From DATFCK01 sp963728975 (GTDB taxonomy: Bacteria; Verrucomicrobiota; Verrucomicrobiia; Chthoniobacterales; UBA10450), in NCBI GenBank assembly GCA_963728975.1, contig CAVSMF010000001.1, positions 868,001 through 932,000 on the forward strand: 64,000 bases of DNA. Reading direction: 5' to 3'. Shown piece after piece: positions 51,340 through 59,970 of this stretch. Both the position numbers and the translations under genes were made by a program. The first letter of the stretch is position 1. The number at the start of each line of letters is the position of its first letter. The notes under the pieces were generated by a model that saw only the letters and a list, made by a program, of their open reading frames with translations, was not told where the DNA came from and did not search any database.

Positions 51340-51807
51340 TCAATTCGGCGGCACCTCGGACGCCTGGAAATTGACCACTCGCCATCGTCCGCCCTCCCGC
51401 CGATAAATTTTGGTGAACTGCCAGTTGTCGTCAACCGATTGTCCTTGAAACCTGCGCGACCGTTTCATCCTGCCGCTGACGACAGCGGTGTCGCCGTAGA
51501 CCCGCACCTGGAGATTGCTGCTCGAGTAGGCATCGAACTTCATCCGGCCGGAACGGGCGAAGGCGAGCACATCCGCTTTTTTCATCACCGGCATTTTGGG
51601 GACCACGACTTCGAGATCGTCGTTCCACAACTGCTCCAAGGCGGCGACGTCGCATTTCAGGTGCGCCTCGTTCCAGGTTTTTTCCAACTGGATCAATTGA
51701 TCGGCATTTGTCGTCCTATTCCCTGCTTCCTCCGCGGCGGCTTGGACTGACAGCAGACTGCCAAGAAGAACCAGAACCGAGCCAACCTGCGCGGGCCCGA
51801 CTTTCAT
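51340..51807 (-). CDS. Secreted DUF4440 (SnoaL/NTF2-like) protein
   Basis: The 155-residue protein has a signal peptide (VGSVLVLLGSLLSVQAAA) and an NTF2-like DUF4440 domain: LEKTWNEAHLKCDVAALEQL, WNDDLEVVVPKM, GDTAVVSGRM and WQFTKIYRREGGRWRVV. Such folds bind small ligands or act as enzymes; the activity is not predictable. Tight spacing on both sides (two bases from the sulfurtransferase stop, one base to sufE) places it in one operon. Confidence 0.82.
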   Translation of the reverse strand: MKVGPAQVGSVLVLLGSLLSVQAAAEEAGNRTTNADQLIQLEKTWNEAHLKCDVAALEQLWNDDLEVVVPKMPVMKKADVLAFARSGRMKFDAYSSSNLQVRVYGDTAVVSGRMKRSRRFQGQSVDDNWQFTKIYRREGGRWRVVNFQASEVPPN

Positions 51808-51809
51808 CG

Positions 51810-52676
51810 CTAGCCGCCCCGCTCAATCGGCGCGCCAACTTTATTTCCCCATTCTGTCCAGGATCCGTCGTAGTTCCGAACTTTGTCGAGTCCGAGCAAG
51901 TAGGTGAGCACGAACCAGGTATGACTGGAGCGTTCGCCGATCCGGCAATAAACAACGGTGTCGCTGCCCGGTTTCAATCCACAACGGTCGAAATAGAGCT
52001 TGGCCAGTTCGGCAGCCGGCTTAAACGTGCCGTCGTCATTCGTGGCCGTTTTCCACGGCATGCTTTTCGCCCCGGGGATGTGGCCGCCGCGGAGAACTCC
52101 TTCCTGCGGATATTCCGGCATGTGGGTGATTTCACCTTTGTATTCACCCGGCGAACGGACATCGATCAACGCTTTGCCAGCTTTGCTGTGAGCCAGCGCC
52201 TCATCGGCAAAGGCCCGGATTTCCTTATCCAGCCGTTTTTCCGGCACCGGATAACTGGTGGAGGAATACTTAGGCACTTCGCGCGTCATTGGACGCTGTT
52301 CCGCTTTCCATTTCTCCCGGCCGCCGTTCAGGATCTTGACCTTATCGTGGCCAAACAGGCGAAATGCCCAAAGGGCGTAGCAGGCCCACCAGTTGGCCTT
52401 GTCCCCATAAAAAATGCAGGTCGTGTCCGGTGTGATCCCGTTTCGGCCGCACAGTTCCGCAAATTCCTCCGGGGTAATGTAGTCGCGAACGACGGAGTGC
52501 TGCAGATCGGACCGCCAATCGATGTGCACGGCGCCGGGAATGTGCCCGGTATCGTAGATAAGGACGTCTTCGTTCGATTCGACAATCCGAATCCCCTTAT
52601 CGTGCAGGTGCTTCTCGAGCCAGTCCGTTTCCACCAGCGCTTCCGGGTGCGCATAGGATGTGGGATTCGTATTCAT
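51810..52676 (-). CDS. Thiosulfate/3-mercaptopyruvate sulfurtransferase
   Basis: Two-domain rhodanese. The ATG at 52676 (MNTNPTSYAHPEALV) gives 288 residues. The N-terminal domain has VLIYDTGHIPGAVHIDWRSD and CIFYGDKANWWACYALW; the C-terminal domain carries the catalytic loop VYCRIGERSSHTWFVLTYLL with the active Cys and a GLDKVRNYDGSWTEWGN end. CRIGERSSH resembles actinobacterial-type thiosulfate sulfurtransferases. It is transcribed ahead of the DUF4440 and sufE genes. Confidence 0.9.
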   Translation of the reverse strand: MNTNPTSYAHPEALVETDWLEKHLHDKGIRIVESNEDVLIYDTGHIPGAVHIDWRSDLQHSVVRDYITPEEFAELCGRNGITPDTTCIFYGDKANWWACYALWAFRLFGHDKVKILNGGREKWKAEQRPMTREVPKYSSTSYPVPEKRLDKEIRAFADEALAHSKAGKALIDVRSPGEYKGEITHMPEYPQEGVLRGGHIPGAKSMPWKTATNDDGTFKPAAELAKLYFDRCGLKPGSDTVVYCRIGERSSHTWFVLTYLLGLDKVRNYDGSWTEWGNKVGAPIERGG

Positions 52677-52718
52677 GACCCAAAATGTCGGTAGCGCCGC
52701 GGGAACTGGCAAGCGGAT

Positions 52719-53441
52719 TCAGAGCGCTTCCGCTGTCTTGGGACCGGAATATTTTTCCTGACCCTGCCCTTGGCCAGCGAGAAAATCGCGATGCTGGTAA
52801 TATTTGGCTTCTTTGATCTGGTGACGGACCGCGGTAAAGATCTTTCTGATCCCGATTTTACTGGCGGCGTTGGCAATGAAAACGGGCAGACTGCCGCCGG
52901 TATCGGTATAAATCCAATAAGTGGCGCGGGTTTTACCGGGACCTGCCGGCTCAAGCAACCAGCTGCCTTCGCACAATGTCACCCGCAGGACGCCCTTTTT
53001 GGCGGGTGGACCGACTTCATTGGCCGGCTCCCATTTGTTGAGATAGACCAGTCCGCCTTCTCCGGGCCACGTTTTTTCCTCGATGCGCAAAGTATAATCG
53101 CGGTCGTGGCAAATCTTGGGGGATATTCTCTGGTAAGCATAAACCGAATTGCCGGCGCGTTTGATGATCCGGCATTCGGCGGTAAAGGGCATGAACTGGG
53201 GATAACCTTCGACGTCGTTCAAGACGTTGTGGACGACCCGGCTCGGCGCTTCGATCATCCCAATCGCTTTGAATTCCTTGAGCGATGAACCCGGCCGGAC
53301 CCGGCTGTAAAGAGCAACGCCGTGGCTTTCACCGGAGAGTTGCCAATCGCCTGTTTTGGTGGCGTTCGCGACTGGATCGGCTCCAAAACCGGTGGAGGCG
53401 ATCCCGATCACGGCAAGCAGGACCATAGGGGAACGGCGCAT
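52719..53441 (-). CDS. Secreted START/SRPBCC-fold protein
   Basis: The ATG at 53441 gives 240 residues with a signal peptide (MVLLAVIGIASTGFGA) and a START-like lipid-binding fold: GVALYSRVRPGSSLKEFKAI, APSRVVHNVLNDVEGYPQFM, YAYQRISPKICHDRDYTLRI and VTLCEGSWLLEPAGPGKTRA. It is probably periplasmic and binds a hydrophobic ligand. The ligand is unknown. Upstream bases include GGAGGAGC, but its spacing suits an out-of-frame ATG, so start strength is unclear. Confidence 0.8.
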   Translation of the reverse strand: MRRSPMVLLAVIGIASTGFGADPVANATKTGDWQLSGESHGVALYSRVRPGSSLKEFKAIGMIEAPSRVVHNVLNDVEGYPQFMPFTAECRIIKRAGNSVYAYQRISPKICHDRDYTLRIEEKTWPGEGGLVYLNKWEPANEVGPPAKKGVLRVTLCEGSWLLEPAGPGKTRATYWIYTDTGGSLPVFIANAASKIGIRKIFTAVRHQIKEAKYYQHRDFLAGQGQGQEKYSGPKTAEAL

Positions 53442-53655
53442 CCGGCCACCATAGCTCCTCCGGGGGGATATGCTCGCGTTTTGTTTCTTTTTCGCTCCCG
53501 CCATTCTGATCTGCCAGCTCCCGGAAAGGCTCCCGCGACAGAGCCGGCGGCAAATTCTCCAAACCCAAGAATGCGCAAACCGCAACTGCGGGCTCCCTCG
53601 CTCAGCCGGAATGACCGAAGAGCGTTGCCTCAAACAAAGCGGGCGGTTTTCTCGG

Positions 53656-53680
53656 AACTGGCCACAGGCCGGCTGCTACA
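53656..53680 (-). repeat. Single TGTAGC-type repeat, inverted orientation
   Basis: On the minus strand it reads TGTAGCAGCCGGCCTG and TGGCCAGTT. It lies between the SRPBCC gene and the prolyl oligopeptidase stop. It has one mismatch to the array units. Confidence 0.7.
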
Positions 53681-53712
53681 ATTGGCGGCGTCGCCAGGAT
53701 GGCATTGATTCC

Positions 53713-55857
53713 CTATGGTTTGGCCGACATGCCAAGCTGGGCGAATAAGAAGGAATAGACGTCGGCCTGTTGCTTGATCCGTTCACTCAGGGCTGTGCCA
53801 ATACCGTGACCCGCGCTGGAACTGGTTCGCAACAGGATGGGATTGGCCGACTTATTGGCTTCGTCCAGGCGCGCGACCATCTTCCGAGAATGATAAGGCG
53901 CCACCCGTCCGTCGTTAGCGCCGGTTAGCATCAGGATTGACGGGTAGTTGGTGCCGTCGACCACGTGATGGTAGGGCGAGTAAGCATACAGGGCCTTGAA
54001 CTGATCCGGATTCTTGACTGTCCCAAATTCCGTGACGTTGAACGCCCCGTTAGGTGCGAGCTCCACCCGAAGCATATCGTAAATGCCAACGAATGAAACT
54101 ACCGCGCGCATCAGATCCGGATGCTGGGTGATCATTGCTCCCATCAGCAGGCCGCCGTTGCTCCCGCCCTCGACCGCGAGTTTTTCCGGGCTTGTCCATT
54201 TTTCCTTGATCAGGTATTCGGCGGCCGCCGCGAAATCGTCGAACACGTTTTGTTTCTTGGTAAGATTGCCGGCCTTGTGCCACTCCTCGCCGAACTCACC
54301 GCCTCCCCGGATATTGGCCACTACGTAAACGCCTCCGCGATCGAACCAGAGCCGCCGGGTGAAATCGAAGTTCGGTTGCATGCTTATGCCGTAACCGCCG
54401 TAACCGTAGAGCAGCGTTGGATTGCTCCCGTCGGGTTTGGTCCCTTTTTTTCGAACGAGATTGAGCGGGATTTTGGTGCCGTCTTTGGAGGTGGCGAACT
54501 CCCGAGTCACTTCAATGTCGGCAAATGAAACCGGCGATGTGTTAACCAGGGCCGTTTTGACCGGCTCGGTCTGGTCCGAAGCCAAACGGAACCAGGCCGG
54601 CGGTTCGGTGTAACTCACATCCCGGAAAAGAAGCGAACTATCTTCCAGCGCCTCCATCTCCGAAACGGCCGATATCTGCGGGATGGAAATCATGGCCTCA
54701 TTTTTTCCGTCCAACCCAAACCGGCGAATCTGGGACGGTCCGCCTAACAAGTCGCTGACATAGAGGGCGCTGGCGGCAGGAACGATATCCTGGATGACTG
54801 CATCGCTCGCAGGGACGATCACGCTCGCGTCCGCGAGTTCCGGTTTATCGAGAGAAAGCTTGAGCACTTTTCCCCGGGGCGCGTCCGCCCGGGAAAGCAG
54901 GTAGAGCGCGTTGTCGCGCCCTATCCGCACCAGTTTGATCTGGTCGCTGAACTGGGTGATTTGTTTCCACTTCCCGTCCGGGCCGAGCAGGTAATGGGCA
55001 AAGTCCCCGCCATCGCCGTTGGCTACCGTGGCCAAAATGTATTTCCCGTCCCGCGACGCGGCCAACGCGATTTCGGCGATGCGAGGAAACTCCTTGCCGA
55101 TCGAATAGGTATCTTTGCTGTCCGGAGTACCGAGCTTATGGAAATAAACCTGTTGGTAGAAATTCAGGTCCGCTTCCGGCCGTTCTCCTTTTCGAGGGAA
55201 CCGGGTATAATAGAGTCCCGTTCCGTCGGCGTTCCAGGCCGCGCTTCCCCCGGCGGTGGGATATTGCACATGAGCAATAGTGTCCGGCAGCGCCTTCCCT
55301 GTGGCTGTCTCGTAGATGTGCAGGGTGCCATCTTCGCTGCCGCCCTTTGAAATCGATACCGCCACATATTTGCCGTCCAGAGACGGCACGAACCAATCGA
55401 TCGTTGTGGTTCCCTTCCGGTCGAGCGCGTTGGGATCAAGAACCATCTTCTCCGATTTCAAATCGTCGGCCGAAGCCAGCGTCACCAGCATCGGTTGTTG
55501 TTTGGGCGGCTGGAACTTGAGCGCGAACAACATTCCTGGCCGGCTGATGATGCTAAAATAGCTCGGCGAAGTCTCCGCATACCACTCGGTCAATTGCTTC
55601 TCGATCCCGGAGCGATCGGACAATTTGTCGAGATAAGCGCGAGCGTGCCGATTCTGCGCGTCCGACCAGGCTTTGACCGCCGGATTTTTGTCCTCTTCCA
55701 GCCACTGATACGGATCCTGCACTTTCACGCCGTGATACTCGTTTGTTCGGGGCTTCTTGAGCGTTTTGAGAAAGTTCGCCTCAGCTCCGGAAACGACGAC
55801 GATGGAGCACAGGAGGCAAGCGGTAACGGAGGCAAACAGGGCCGGTTTCATATTCAT
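53713..55857 (-). CDS. Prolyl oligopeptidase (S9A), exported
   Basis: Serine peptidase cleaving after Pro in short peptides. The 714-residue protein has a signal peptide (ALFASVTACLLCSIVVVSGA), a seven-blade propeller region (about 70-430) and the hydrolase domain with catalytic Ser in AVEGGSNGGLLMGAMI, Asp in LMLTGANDGRVAPYHS and His in SSSAGHGIGTALSE. The YGGYGISMQPNFDFTRRLWF oxyanion region is intact. Start at 55857 or the ATG at 55851. It is probably periplasmic peptide turnover. Confidence 0.93.
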   Translation of the reverse strand: MNMKPALFASVTACLLCSIVVVSGAEANFLKTLKKPRTNEYHGVKVQDPYQWLEEDKNPAVKAWSDAQNRHARAYLDKLSDRSGIEKQLTEWYAETSPSYFSIISRPGMLFALKFQPPKQQPMLVTLASADDLKSEKMVLDPNALDRKGTTTIDWFVPSLDGKYVAVSISKGGSEDGTLHIYETATGKALPDTIAHVQYPTAGGSAAWNADGTGLYYTRFPRKGERPEADLNFYQQVYFHKLGTPDSKDTYSIGKEFPRIAEIALAASRDGKYILATVANGDGGDFAHYLLGPDGKWKQITQFSDQIKLVRIGRDNALYLLSRADAPRGKVLKLSLDKPELADASVIVPASDAVIQDIVPAASALYVSDLLGGPSQIRRFGLDGKNEAMISIPQISAVSEMEALEDSSLLFRDVSYTEPPAWFRLASDQTEPVKTALVNTSPVSFADIEVTREFATSKDGTKIPLNLVRKKGTKPDGSNPTLLYGYGGYGISMQPNFDFTRRLWFDRGGVYVVANIRGGGEFGEEWHKAGNLTKKQNVFDDFAAAAEYLIKEKWTSPEKLAVEGGSNGGLLMGAMITQHPDLMRAVVSFVGIYDMLRVELAPNGAFNVTEFGTVKNPDQFKALYAYSPYHHVVDGTNYPSILMLTGANDGRVAPYHSRKMVARLDEANKSANPILLRTSSSAGHGIGTALSERIKQQADVYSFLFAQLGMSAKP

Positions 55858-55890
55858 CGGAGGTTACCAACGCGCAAGGCAGCCCTTCGT

Positions 55891-56343
55891 TCAATCTCTT
55901 TTGCTGTCCAGGGCGCCAGAGGGAAACTCTCCGGGTAGTAAGGCGGCCATGCGCCGGGCATGCAATTCCGAGATATCCAGAATAGCCTGGGCGTAAGGCA
56001 GCTCCGCTTCCATTTCATGGAATCCACTTTTGCGGGAGGAAAGGTTTTTATCGAACCCCGAAAAAACCGTCCAATTGGTGACGTGGACGTAGATCATCCC
56101 GCCGCGGGCCATTTTGGCGATGCCGTTATAATAATAGTGAATGAACGGCTGAACCCAATAACCGGAGTTCGGGTGCGCGCTGTCGTCGATGGGAAAATCT
56201 TTCACTGTCAATTGGTGGTACGGCAGGTAACCCTTTTCGATCTCTTCCGGCCAGGTGGGAATGCGATCCGGCGACTGGCCGGAGGCGGCGACCGCAACCC
56301 ACAGACCCGCGACGATGCACCCCGTCTTTGCCAGACTGCTCAC
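55891..56343 (-). CDS. Small exported protein of unknown function
   Basis: The 150-residue protein has an N-terminal signal (TGCIVAGLWVAVAASGQS) and a mature part with LPYHQLTVKDFPIDDSAHPN, YYYNGIAKMARGGMIYVHVT and AILDISELHARRMAALL. The order loosely recalls DUF922 proteins (LTWxDF, then an inner strand and an IxExxAR helix), but the HExxH motif is absent. Its ATG overlaps the amidohydrolase stop by four bases. Function unknown. Confidence 0.6.
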   Translation of the reverse strand: MSSLAKTGCIVAGLWVAVAASGQSPDRIPTWPEEIEKGYLPYHQLTVKDFPIDDSAHPNSGYWVQPFIHYYYNGIAKMARGGMIYVHVTNWTVFSGFDKNLSSRKSGFHEMEAELPYAQAILDISELHARRMAALLPGEFPSGALDSKRD

Positions 56344-57755
56344 TTCGGAAGGATCGATGAGGCGGGATAGGAGATCCCGTTCTTGATTACAACATCGATG
56401 TCGGAACTACGGCTGATATCACTCAACGGATTGGATTTCAGGATAACCAGATCGGCCAGATAACCCTTCTCGATCCGGCCGATCTCGGTTCCGGTCCGGC
56501 CACCAAAGAGTTTGGCCGCGTTCGCCGTCGCGCACCGAAGAATTTGGATCGGCGTTAAACCCGCTTCTTTCATCAGTTGAAACTCGCGGAAGAGGGCCGG
56601 TCCGTGAATCGTCCCGATGTTTCCGGCATCGGTTCCGGCGGCGATGGTTACCCCGGCGTCTTCGAGCGTTTTGAGATTCTTGAAGGCTACCTCGTAGGTT
56701 TTCTTTATGCGATCGAGCGTAGCTTGAGGATCCGCCAGGGCGGTTTTGATTCGATCGGGCAATTTGTCCGGAGGAATCCTGGTTACATCGAGAGTCGCGA
56801 TCACTTCCGGGTTACCCCAGGCCTTTTCTTCCGGAGTCAGGTTCAACTTGTGGGCGAAAGTACGTCCGTAGCGTTCGAAGACGACAAGGGTCGGGCAGAG
56901 AATGGTGTGGCGATCCTTCAGCAGTTTCACAAACGCGTCGTCCACCGGCTTGTCGATCACGCTGTGGACCAGAATATCGGCTCCTTCTTCCACGGCGGCT
57001 CGCGCCGTCTCCAATTCGGTGGCGTGCACCGCCACCCGAATCTTGCGGGCATGACTCTCCTCAATCGTGGCCCGGACGATCGGCCGAAAACTGTCGACCG
57101 GATGATCCTTGTTAACGATGTACCAAATCTTAACCAGATCGGGATTCTGCCCGGCCAGCTTGCGCACGAATTCGCGGGCCTGCTCCGGGGTATCGATTTT
57201 GACAATCGGCGGATCGCCCAGATCGAGCTGGGGACGCGACACACTCGAGATCAGGGGACCGGCCACCGCAACCCGCGGCCCTTTCGCGGTGGAGTTGGCA
57301 ATTTTCCGGACTTCGAAGTTCCAAAATGGCCCGCCCACATCCACCACCGATGTGATCCCGCTTCGCAGGTAACGCGTGAAAGTGTCTGTCAGATGGGATT
57401 TGATCCAGGCGACTTCGTCCTGGTAGGAACGAATGGCGGTCAGATCGACAACGTCGGGTCGGGTAAACAAGTCGCCTGATTGAAAGAAGTGCACATGGGT
57501 GTCGATGTAGCCGGGAAGGATGAACTTGCCCTGGCAATCAATTCGACGGACTTCCGGCCCGATCGGAACAGTTTTCGCCTCCCCCACGGCCGAAATTTTG
57601 TCACCGTCAATCGCAACCACCGCGTTGGAAATGATTTTAGCCGTCGCCGGATCGATCACCGTCCCTCCAACCAGCGCGATGTTTTCCGCGTGGCCAGGCA
57701 GGCTAACGATTACCAGAAAGAGGGCAATGAAACCAAACAGCGTTTTCGTCTTCAT
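56340..57755 (-). CDS. Exported amidohydrolase, imidazolonepropionase/prolidase-like
   Basis: The 471-residue metal-dependent hydrolase has a signal peptide (LFGFIALFLVIVSLPGHA), then ALVGGTVIDPATAKI, metal ligands in LPGYIDTHVHFFQSG, the bridging Lys in LVKIWYIVNKDHPVDS, His in RVAVHATELE and ILVHSVIDKPV, and Asp in TIAAGTDAGNIGTIHGP. It ends with IEKGYLADLVILKSNPL. Similar exported enzymes act on dipeptides or cyclic amides; the substrate is not determined. Its neighbour overlaps it by four bases. Confidence 0.87.
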   Translation of the reverse strand: MKTKTLFGFIALFLVIVSLPGHAENIALVGGTVIDPATAKIISNAVVAIDGDKISAVGEAKTVPIGPEVRRIDCQGKFILPGYIDTHVHFFQSGDLFTRPDVVDLTAIRSYQDEVAWIKSHLTDTFTRYLRSGITSVVDVGGPFWNFEVRKIANSTAKGPRVAVAGPLISSVSRPQLDLGDPPIVKIDTPEQAREFVRKLAGQNPDLVKIWYIVNKDHPVDSFRPIVRATIEESHARKIRVAVHATELETARAAVEEGADILVHSVIDKPVDDAFVKLLKDRHTILCPTLVVFERYGRTFAHKLNLTPEEKAWGNPEVIATLDVTRIPPDKLPDRIKTALADPQATLDRIKKTYEVAFKNLKTLEDAGVTIAAGTDAGNIGTIHGPALFREFQLMKEAGLTPIQILRCATANAAKLFGGRTGTEIGRIEKGYLADLVILKSNPLSDISRSSDIDVVIKNGISYPASSILPK

Positions 57756-57798
57756 GAGTAGAAAATCATTCTAGAGGATTGGTCACCGGCGGCAATCA

Positions 57799-58024
57799 TG
57801 TAGCAACCGGCCTGCTTGCCGCTTCAGGGCGACACCGCCCATGTAGCAACCGGCCTGTGGCCGGTTCAGGGCGACACCGCCCATGTAGCAACCGGCCTGC
57901 TTGCCGCTTCAGGGCGACACCCCATGTAGCACCGGCCTGCTTGCCGCTTCAGGGCGACACCGCCCATGTAGCAACCGGCCTGTGGCCGGTTCAGGGGAAC
58001 ACCGCCCACAGGGCGGTGGCTACA
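57799..58024. repeat. Tandem array of five TGTAGC units with inverted end unit
   Basis: Units start at 57799, 57842, 57884, 57925 and 57967, 41-43 bases apart. Two stem types alternate: GGCCTGTGGCCGGTT and GGCCTGCTTGCCGCTT. The spacer is CAGGGCGACACCGCCCA. The array ends with CACAGGGCGGTGGCTACA, as at 50678. The fourth unit lacks one A (TGTAGCACC). It lies between the amidohydrolase promoter side and the AI-2E permease stop. Confidence 0.88.
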
Positions 58025-58038
58025 TGGGTTCGAGAAAG

Positions 58039-59151
58039 CTAACGCCCGCTTCTTCCCGCCACGATCGCGGCTGCTTCCCGCTCGATCCTGCCGTGATCCA
58101 GATGCCGCGGGCGCAGATAAAATTCGTCGATCACGATTTGAACCAGGGCCGCCGCGGGCACAGCCAGAATGGCTCCCAACAGCCCAAACAGACTGGCCAT
58201 CGCCAGGGTGAAGAAAAGAATGTTGACCGGATGCAGCCGCATTTCCTTGCCGAGAACAACCGGCACCAGAAAATTCAGTTCCACCTGATAGACGATAAGG
58301 ATCACCCCAAGGGCCAGCCAAAACTTGGTCGCGCCCATGCTCAAGGCCAGGAAGAGAATCGGTATGGAAACCAGAAAAGCTCCGATGTTAGGGAGAAATT
58401 CGCCCAGAAACGCGAATGCCCCGAACATAAGCGCCGGTTGAACTCCGATGAGCCAGAGACCGATGCCGATCGAGAATCCGGTGATACAACCGTTAATGGC
58501 GACGCCGCGGGCCCAGGCTTGCATTTGACGAATCAAACGAACCAGGGTCCGGCGCGCTTCTTCCTGATAACGCTGGGGCGCGAGGGCCAGGTATCCCGCC
58601 ACCAGCGGTCGCGGATTCACCAGTACAAAAATAAGCACCAACAAAGCGAGCAAACCGCTCAGGACGCCCCCAACCAGACCGAGAGTGGAGCGGAGAAGAA
58701 CGTTCCCGACCGTTCCGGCAGCCGCCCCAATTCTATTTACAATCTCGTCGGTCTGGGGAAGCGCCTCCCGGACTGCGGGATAACTTTGAGCCAGCGAATT
58801 CATTCGGCCCCGAATGTTTCGCCAGACATCGGGAACACTCCGGACCAATCCCTCGATTTGATTGGCCAGAGGCGGGATCGCGAACAGGCTGATAGTGACA
58901 ATCACGGCCAGGAGAGCGATCACTACCAGGGCAACGCCGAGGATCCGGGGGACCCGGTGCTTTTCCAGCCAGACCACAAGCGGATTCAGAACCATGGCCA
59001 GGAGGAAAACCACGGCAAAGAGCAGCACGATCGACTCGAGCGCGCGTAACACAAACCAAATGGCGACGAAAAGAACAATCAGGCCGAGGATGTGCCGCGC
59101 GTCGCGATAGGTAAACGGGGTGTTTTTGTCCGGTTGATCGGGGGTAGTCAT
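58039..59151 (-). CDS. AI-2E family (PerM-like) membrane permease, second copy
   Basis: From the ATG at 59151 the protein has 370 residues, typical for the family. It has an initial membrane pair (ILGLIVLFVAIWFVLRAL, IVLLFAVVFLLAMVLNPLVV), a third segment (VALVVIALLAVIVTISLFAI), a long periplasmic part and a C-terminal bundle with GVQPALMFGAFAFLGEFLPN, IGAFLVSIPILFLALSMG and LLGAILAVPAAALVQIVIDE. Family signatures match the copy at 754-1725, but sequences are distinct. Substrate unknown. Confidence 0.87.
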   Translation of the reverse strand: MTTPDQPDKNTPFTYRDARHILGLIVLFVAIWFVLRALESIVLLFAVVFLLAMVLNPLVVWLEKHRVPRILGVALVVIALLAVIVTISLFAIPPLANQIEGLVRSVPDVWRNIRGRMNSLAQSYPAVREALPQTDEIVNRIGAAAGTVGNVLLRSTLGLVGGVLSGLLALLVLIFVLVNPRPLVAGYLALAPQRYQEEARRTLVRLIRQMQAWARGVAINGCITGFSIGIGLWLIGVQPALMFGAFAFLGEFLPNIGAFLVSIPILFLALSMGATKFWLALGVILIVYQVELNFLVPVVLGKEMRLHPVNILFFTLAMASLFGLLGAILAVPAAALVQIVIDEFYLRPRHLDHGRIEREAAAIVAGRSGR

Positions 59152-59305
59152 TTGTCTTTTCCGTTGCCGGCGAAGGAATTGGTCGGTTACCTGCGCATGG
59201 TGCAGCGACCGTGGCCTGGCCACAAGCATGGAGTGGCGGCGGCAATGGGTAGAGTGCGATCGGCGGTTGACACAACCACCGCTACAGAGCAGCCATAGAA
59301 TAGCC

Positions 59306-59782
59306 GTGAAGGAACTAAGCTATTATTTGAACGATCACATGGCCGGCTCGATCGGCGCGGTCGAACTGCTCGATCATTTAATCCAGCGACACGAAGCCAA
59401 GCCGCTGGGGCAGTTCTTTACCGTGCTCAAGCGCGACATTGAAGCGGACCAGAAAGTTCTGCGAAACCTGATGCAGCGGTTCAACGCCAAGCAGAGCGCT
59501 GTCCGCAGGATTGGGGCGTGGTTTGGGGAAAAATTCGGCTGGGCCAGAACCAGAATGGCGGGTGATGAACGGGGCGAAGTAGGTCTGCTCCATGCCCTGG
59601 AAGTTCTTGTCCTGGGAATCACCGGCAAACAGCTCCTCTGGCGCGCGCTTTCGGCTGCGCTGGGCGATTCGCCCCTGCTAAAAGGAATCGACCTGGCCAA
59701 ACTGGAGGAGCGGGCGATCGAACAGATCGAGCGGGTCGAAGCAAAGCGTCTCGAGGCGGCCCGGGAAGCGTTTCTCCGGTAG
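59306..59782 (+). CDS. Helical hypothetical protein, ferritin-like size
   Basis: The GTG at 59306 (VKELSYYLNDHMAGSIGA) gives 158 residues of mostly long helices: VELLDHLIQRHEAKPLGQFF, LHALEVLVLGITGKQLLWRA and LAKLEERAIEQIERVEAKRL. The four-helix layout with scattered Glu and His (LIQRHE, DIEAD, HALEVL) recalls ferritin-like proteins, but no ExxH metal pair is certain. An in-frame start at 59228 would add a Trp/Arg-rich stretch lacking helix character. The TAG stop is within GGTAGGGGCGG, a repeat-like sequence. Confidence 0.6.
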   Translation: MKELSYYLNDHMAGSIGAVELLDHLIQRHEAKPLGQFFTVLKRDIEADQKVLRNLMQRFNAKQSAVRRIGAWFGEKFGWARTRMAGDERGEVGLLHALEVLVLGITGKQLLWRALSAALGDSPLLKGIDLAKLEERAIEQIERVEAKRLEAAREAFLR

Positions 59783-59791
59783 GGGCGGCCG

Positions 59792-59902
59792 GTCATCCTC
59801 AGCGAAGCGAAGGATCCCGCGATGTCACCACCCCCGGTGCATTCGGCCAACTCAGATGCGCAGTAACAATCCGCGGGATTCCTCGCGTTGCTCGGAATGA
59901 CA
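59792..59902. repeat. Dispersed palindromic element (TCATCCTCAGC family)
   Basis: The left arm GGTCATCCTCAGCGAAGCGA is matched by the right arm TCGCGTTGCTCGGAATGACA with several mismatches, and inner GGATCCCGCG pairs with CGCGGGATTCC. It belongs with the elements at 26530, 44331 and 46591. Confidence 0.6.
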
Positions 59903-59970
59903 GCTGTTTTGCGCGCTCCTCTGAAGCGACACTTTCGGGATGCGCTGCCCACTCGCTCGGCGAATCAGGT

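Noticed and set aside
57901..59049. Plus-strand frame crossing a repeat array and the AI-2E gene
   Set aside because: It begins in repeat DNA and then runs opposite a membrane protein gene; composition is Gln/Arg/Asp rich without domains.
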